Shown piece by piece: positions 56,201 through 62,200 of a stretch of DNA of 64,000 nt. A program made the translations under genes and the position numbers. The notes below the pieces were generated by a model, which saw nothing but the letters and a program-made list of their open reading frames with translations, had not been told where the DNA came from and ran no database searches. Origin of the DNA: Crotophaga sulcirostris (Eukaryota > Chordata > Aves > Cuculiformes > Crotophagidae); the NCBI GenBank assembly GCA_013397455.1, contig VYZB01000289.1:1052959-1116958 (forward strand). Reading direction: 5' to 3'. The first letter of the stretch is position 1. Every line of letters begins with the position of its first letter.

Positions 56201-59200
56201 GATGGCATTCTAGAGAACCTCAAATTGAGAGCTGTTTAAAAGCGTGGGCTGAATGGTATCCTTCAGAATAATATATCATACACTGTTGAGGAATAGTCCT
56301 GAACTGTTTAGGATAGTGAATAGAATTTGATAAACAGCTACAATTTCAGAGAGGACACAACTTAATATGTCATAAACTTAAGCCAGTTGGCTTGCAGACA
56401 AAATCTAGCTACTCAGTACATAAAATGTATAAATTGACTGTAAAAGAGATGCATTAATTCTTATTAATCTGCCTACTTCAACAGTCATTATGAAGGACAT
56501 TAGATTGTACCTGACTTCCTCAGGATCTTGGCTTGCTTCCTCAGAAGCGCCAGAAGTAAGCCTAAGAGCCCGGAGTCACGGAATATGTCACTGAATAACA
56601 GGTCCTTCTTGGTCATGCTGAGAAGGCACTGGAGAGCTGTTAAGGTGCAGAATGGCACTACGTTTTCCTTTATCAAATACTGAATCTTCTTCAAAATTTC
56701 ATGGGGGATGTAGGACAGATCTAGCACTATGGACTCCACCAGTCTGAAGAACTGGACTTGGACCGGGTGTGGTTTGAAATGGATTATGTCAGTAAACTGG
56801 TTGATAGGTTGTAGCGTCCATTCCAGAAGAAAGAAGTTCACAGTGCTCCAGGCCCATATGGTACCAATTGCTGCCAAGATTCTTCCACACAGATGCTGAT
56901 CATTACTTTTCTGGAAAATGGACTGCAACACCTGGAAAGCCTGGAGGTTTTTCACTGTCATTCCTGTGGGATATAAAACCAGGTAATATCATTTTTATAT
57001 CAATTCTATTTAAGACTGCAAACACCATAACTATAATGTTAAATCATGTCTGAGAGTGGAAACAGGAGTCACAGATATGAGGCATGTGATTGATAGGCAT
57101 GTTCTCAGCCTTGGATCAGGCCCCAGAGCTGACACAGTCAGTTCAGTCTGGTCTAGGTAGCATTCAAGCTCCTTCACTGCTAAGTACATGGACTAGAAGA
57201 TGCCATCTCATACTCCTTCCTCCATTATAAAACACATAATGAATAGAATTTCACTTTTCTATGACATGTCTATGTAGCCACACACACACATACATATATA
57301 CATATATACTGTACCAGAAGATTGTGTCTGTTCAAAATCAAAGTGCGGTAATTGAGGGTGAACAATATTGCCAGACACTTTCAGTTCAGTTTTTCCATAG
57401 GTCGTAAGGCAAGTCAGCATGTCCAAGATCTCATCCAGATATGGGTCTCCTTCAGTTTGCTGCAACCCCTCACATCTAGGAACAAAACTTGGAAGAGTCA
57501 TATGTTCATGCCTTAGTAATACAAACATTTTGGATATATCATCAGGCACTGAGCATACAGGAGCTACCCATTTTACTCCTTGCTCCTTCCCAGTATATTT
57601 CACTGTCTTTTTGTGTTATTTTTGTTATTAACCATTTGACAAACAATAACTCCATGCCACAGTAGCACATTCTGAATAAGAACCAAATTTTAATGGAAGA
57701 AGAAACCCAAAGTGACACTGTAAGAGTATTATGAATAAAAGGAAGATAAATGTTGGGATTTAGTCCAGTTACGTGTACTTTTTTCTTAAAAAAAAAAAAG
57801 TAATTGCCTCTAAAAGAATACCTGTTTTGGGAAGTAAAATTTTACATTTTGTGAGAGATCAAAAAGTTAAAACAGATAAAAAGTAGGCATATGGTTGACA
57901 AGGTAAGGGACTTGCCAACTAAAATAAACAACAGAAAAATCTCAGCCCTTAGGAAGAGAAAATATGTTATTGGCTGAACTTTGTGAATCAAGCACGAAGA
58001 TGGCATGTCTCTCCTATGTGAAGAAATAGCTTGAATGGTAACCCCAGATTTGCCATAGTTAAGACTGAAGTGAGAGTCTGTCAAAGGCCAGAGACCTGCT
58101 TATTCATGTTGTCCTATTCTGTACTGCTAAGAGGGTGTCAGAGCTTAAGGAAAACTGCAGTATCTGGGCACGGAATAGTGGTAGAGGAATAGACTAACAC
58201 TGGGAGTTAGAAAAATATCTCAATACAAAACAAAACAAATATGTTCTGTTTTAAACTAAGTAAGAAAAAAAAATGGGCCAGGGCAAAAAGTAGAGCCTGT
58301 TTTGATGGGAAAAAATGCAAGTGGTAGGATTCTCTTTACTTGGAATAGAAATTCTAAGTACCAGAGAAGAGGATAGCTGGTCACAAAAAACATTCAGGAA
58401 AGAAGCTCTCCATATACCTCTTTTTGCTAGTATACACTGGGAAGGGAAAGTAATCTGAAGCCCTGAGTACCTGTATGCTGTTTCTGTATCTCCAGCCTAA
58501 TTACAACAGTGAAAAAGCATGAGGGCAGCTATAGCCATGACTGATAAAGACCAGGTGTTTCTGCCCTTATATGGATAGAATTTAATCAGAAATATCCATC
58601 TCAACACAGCTAATTTATAAGTGAAAGCTAAACAATCTATGATAATTAAAGAAAACACTGCCAGAAAAGAGACAAAGCTTTTCCCAATTGTAGATCAATT
58701 ATTTTGAGCCACGATAAATCATCAGAAATAACAATCACAATCACCTATGGATATCTTTGGATTCCTGATTCAAATTACAATCCTCTAGATCCAAATTACA
58801 AAATACACCATCCCCACCATCTCCCCCTCATATTGTGTACTGGTCAGGGAACAACATTCTTGCAAGTGTTGGAGAAAAAGTACAAGAAAAGGCAAAGCCA
58901 GAACTGAAACAGCAGTAGATTGAGAAGATCTGAAAATGCTCCCTTCATATGATATTAAAGAAAACCAGAACAAAGCCCGTAAGTGCGTCTGGGGAAGCAG
59001 CAAAATGTACTGTTTCACTCCAGCAAACTCAGAGCCTGGTTTGACAATGAAAGGAGACAGGAAGAGTATAAGATTCTACTTAATACTTTTGATTAGGATA
59101 ACTAATATGTTTATATTCACCTTAGTTCTGAAAAAAAGTAACCATTTCAAATATGTTTGGGCGGGTTCTTTTTGTTTGCTTTCTGCACATCAAGGAGACC

Positions 59201-62200
59201 TGCTTTCCTGCCTTAAATGACTGCATTCCTGGATTAAGTGTTCACTTTAGCTCAGACATGTGTCTCTGACCTACATCCCATCTAATATCAATCTGATGAA
59301 AAACCTTGCCTTGTGTTTAGTAAGTCTCTGCTTACTAAAGTTACTAAGTTTAGTAACTCCACCTGCAGATTAACTTCTTGTACAGTTAATTGCCATCATG
59401 GTTTCAGGAGGACAATTTATGTACTTCTTCCCTTCCTAAAACATCAATGAAAGAACCAACACTTGGGTCTTTATTATTGGCTTTGCATCTACATAGGATT
59501 ACCTATATGATTCACAATTTAAAACAGACAATCACGTGTTCTGAAAATGAAGTTTTATGATCCTCTACAAGCCACTAAAAACCTCCTTACTTACCTGAGT
59601 AAAATTTTTAGCAGGAGTTGGTAGCCATCATTATTTTCAAACTCTGTCAATAAAGCTGATGATATTGGATAGGAATCTTTCACAAAGCACAAGATAATAC
59701 TAGCAGCTTCACACACATCACAAGCAGGTAGGATATCAGCCAGTTTAAAGAGATTCTGAATAGCTATTTTAATGCAGTCCACAGCTGTGGTGAAAAAAAA
59801 AATGTAGCACATATTTAGGAACTGACAGTCAAAAGAGTTCAAAATTACCATCAAAAATGGAACAAGTTTGAAAAGTTACTTCCCAGTAAAAAAAGAGCCA
59901 GGTAATTTTTTTTTTTTTGAGAAAGAGGAAGAAGGAACATCACACTCATCTTGGAGGCTATGTGATGAAGATTTGTGCTTTTAAAGCAGGCATGAATTTC
60001 TTTGCTTAACCCCTAGAAGCTGATTCAGTCTCAGGAGTATGAACTTTCAACCCACCCACTTATCAAAACTCATACACAGTGAATCCAGCTGTCTGAGTAC
60101 ATGGTAAGCAGAGGCTGACGTATTTGATTGTCTTGTACTAAGTTAGTCACATGTTCTGTGCAGTCTGCAGCTTAATTCTTTGTTCAATGAAACATGGTAA
60201 TGGAGTATACACATCTTGTTCTGAGCAGTGAAGCCTAGTCTTTCTTGTCTAATCTGATGGCCAGTACTTCCAGAACAGCTTCAAAACTCCTGAACACTTC
60301 AGTACTCTTAGAACTATTATTCCTCAGTCTTTCAATCTCACCCAGGAAGCCAAATTTTTATTTTAAAAAATAAAAATGACTATAGGCAGTTACACCATTT
60401 CAAGGAATACCATCAGTAAAGTGTGGATTGGAAGTGTGGAAATTGAGCCTTATGGCCTTTACAGTTCTTAAACAACAAAAAAACCCCTTATTCTAATAAA
60501 GCCTAGGAAGAAATGAGAATGTAACTCAACCAATCATGATGTTGTCCCAAAAGATACTGTTCCTTCAGTAGTTCCCTCAAACTTGCATTTAGAATGTGCA
60601 TGAGCCTTAGGCTTACACATTGAGTCACACAACTTCAAAAAAATGTAACAGATCTTGTTCTCGTCCAAAGTGATCAGGTGAGATTGGCTCTTGCCAATTT
60701 TATTTTGTGTGTAGAAAAATCTTCAGTTTCCAGATGGCCATCAGCACTAAATAAAGCCCCTGTGTAGAAAGCCAAGAGCTCACGCTTTGCAGTGGACTGA
60801 CTACCAGATGATGTAGAGATAAAAATCTATCCCAGGGAGACCATAGTGAATTCATTTTCAGTGGAACTATGACAAAAGTAGAAGCCAAATTACTAAACCA
60901 CACCTTGTAGGTACATAATGCTGTTTTTGGTCTGAGCCTTTGAAATTGTTCGCAGCACAAGGCCTGTAGGTACTTTCCATGAGTGGTTACACTGGTCCCA
61001 GAGGGAGGCAGTTGCTATAATTAATGACTGAAGCTTATCGGCTGCCAGAAGTTCCTCTACACCTTGTTCCTCTCTGTACATATTAAGCATTATCTGAAAA
61101 GAAAACAAATGTCAGCGAACACCTCCACAAATACCTGGGAAATTAAGAAAAATCATTGGCCACCAGTAAACTAACCCAACCAGCTGAACGCGTCCACTGA
61201 AAACCAAAGCAGCACAAAATTCTGAGTCATGTTCCTTCATAGTTAACAGGGGACCTTAGTATGAAAGCCCTCCCAAAAATCTAAACACAAGCATTAGGAA
61301 ATAAAAACTGAATGCTGTAAACCTGGTCTAACTGAAGAATGAAACTAAATAGTAGGTCACTCCATCCATTACCAATTTTGGGGAAGTCAATTGGGAGGAG
61401 AGGTGGATAAAACTACAGTATTATATCTGATGCCAGGAGAAAGTATGCAGTGAAATGAATAAGTAAAAACACTGCTAGGATATTGTGAAAGGATTTTTCC
61501 TGCTAACAAAGTCATGCTGGTTTTTTTAACAACACAATAAGAGATACAGTGGCATCATCTTAGTCTGTTTTATACTGCTCCTGATGCACATTCGATGTTT
61601 TTCAGTCCAAATGTTCTCCTTTCTTTGGCCACTTGAAGCAATCTCCATCTCCTAACAAAAGCCTAAGTGAACATCAGAGTACTCAGAGCAAATGAAATCC
61701 CAGAGGCACATCTCACCTTAACAAGTATCTCCTGAATTTGAGCGTCATCTTCACTTGTTTCTCCACCATCACTAGTTTTCTTCAGAGGAAAAGTAAAGAA
61801 AAGGTACAGGCACTGCAAGAGAGCAGCTGGAAGACCAGATCCAATAATGTTCCACATAGTTCTCTAAGTAAGGAAAATCAAGTCAAAATCAGCACCTCTA
61901 GAAGCTGACTACAGTTTTGTTATGTTTCTACACAGAGTGCAGTCATGGCAGATGAACCAGCTACTTTTATCCTTACAAGTGCTCTAGGGCACATAAGCAT
62001 GGCAATCATATAGCATGGCTGTACAAATCCACTTGGCAGAAGCAAACACTCTGACTGTGTGTTGGCATAGCTATTCCCAAGACTTTCCACTCCAGCTGAA
62101 TTACAGCGTTGACAGTTATTTACTATGTCCTGCATAAGAAGACCTACAGTCAATAAAGCACACAATCTGCAAACTAACTAGCAGCTAAAAAAGCAGTAAG

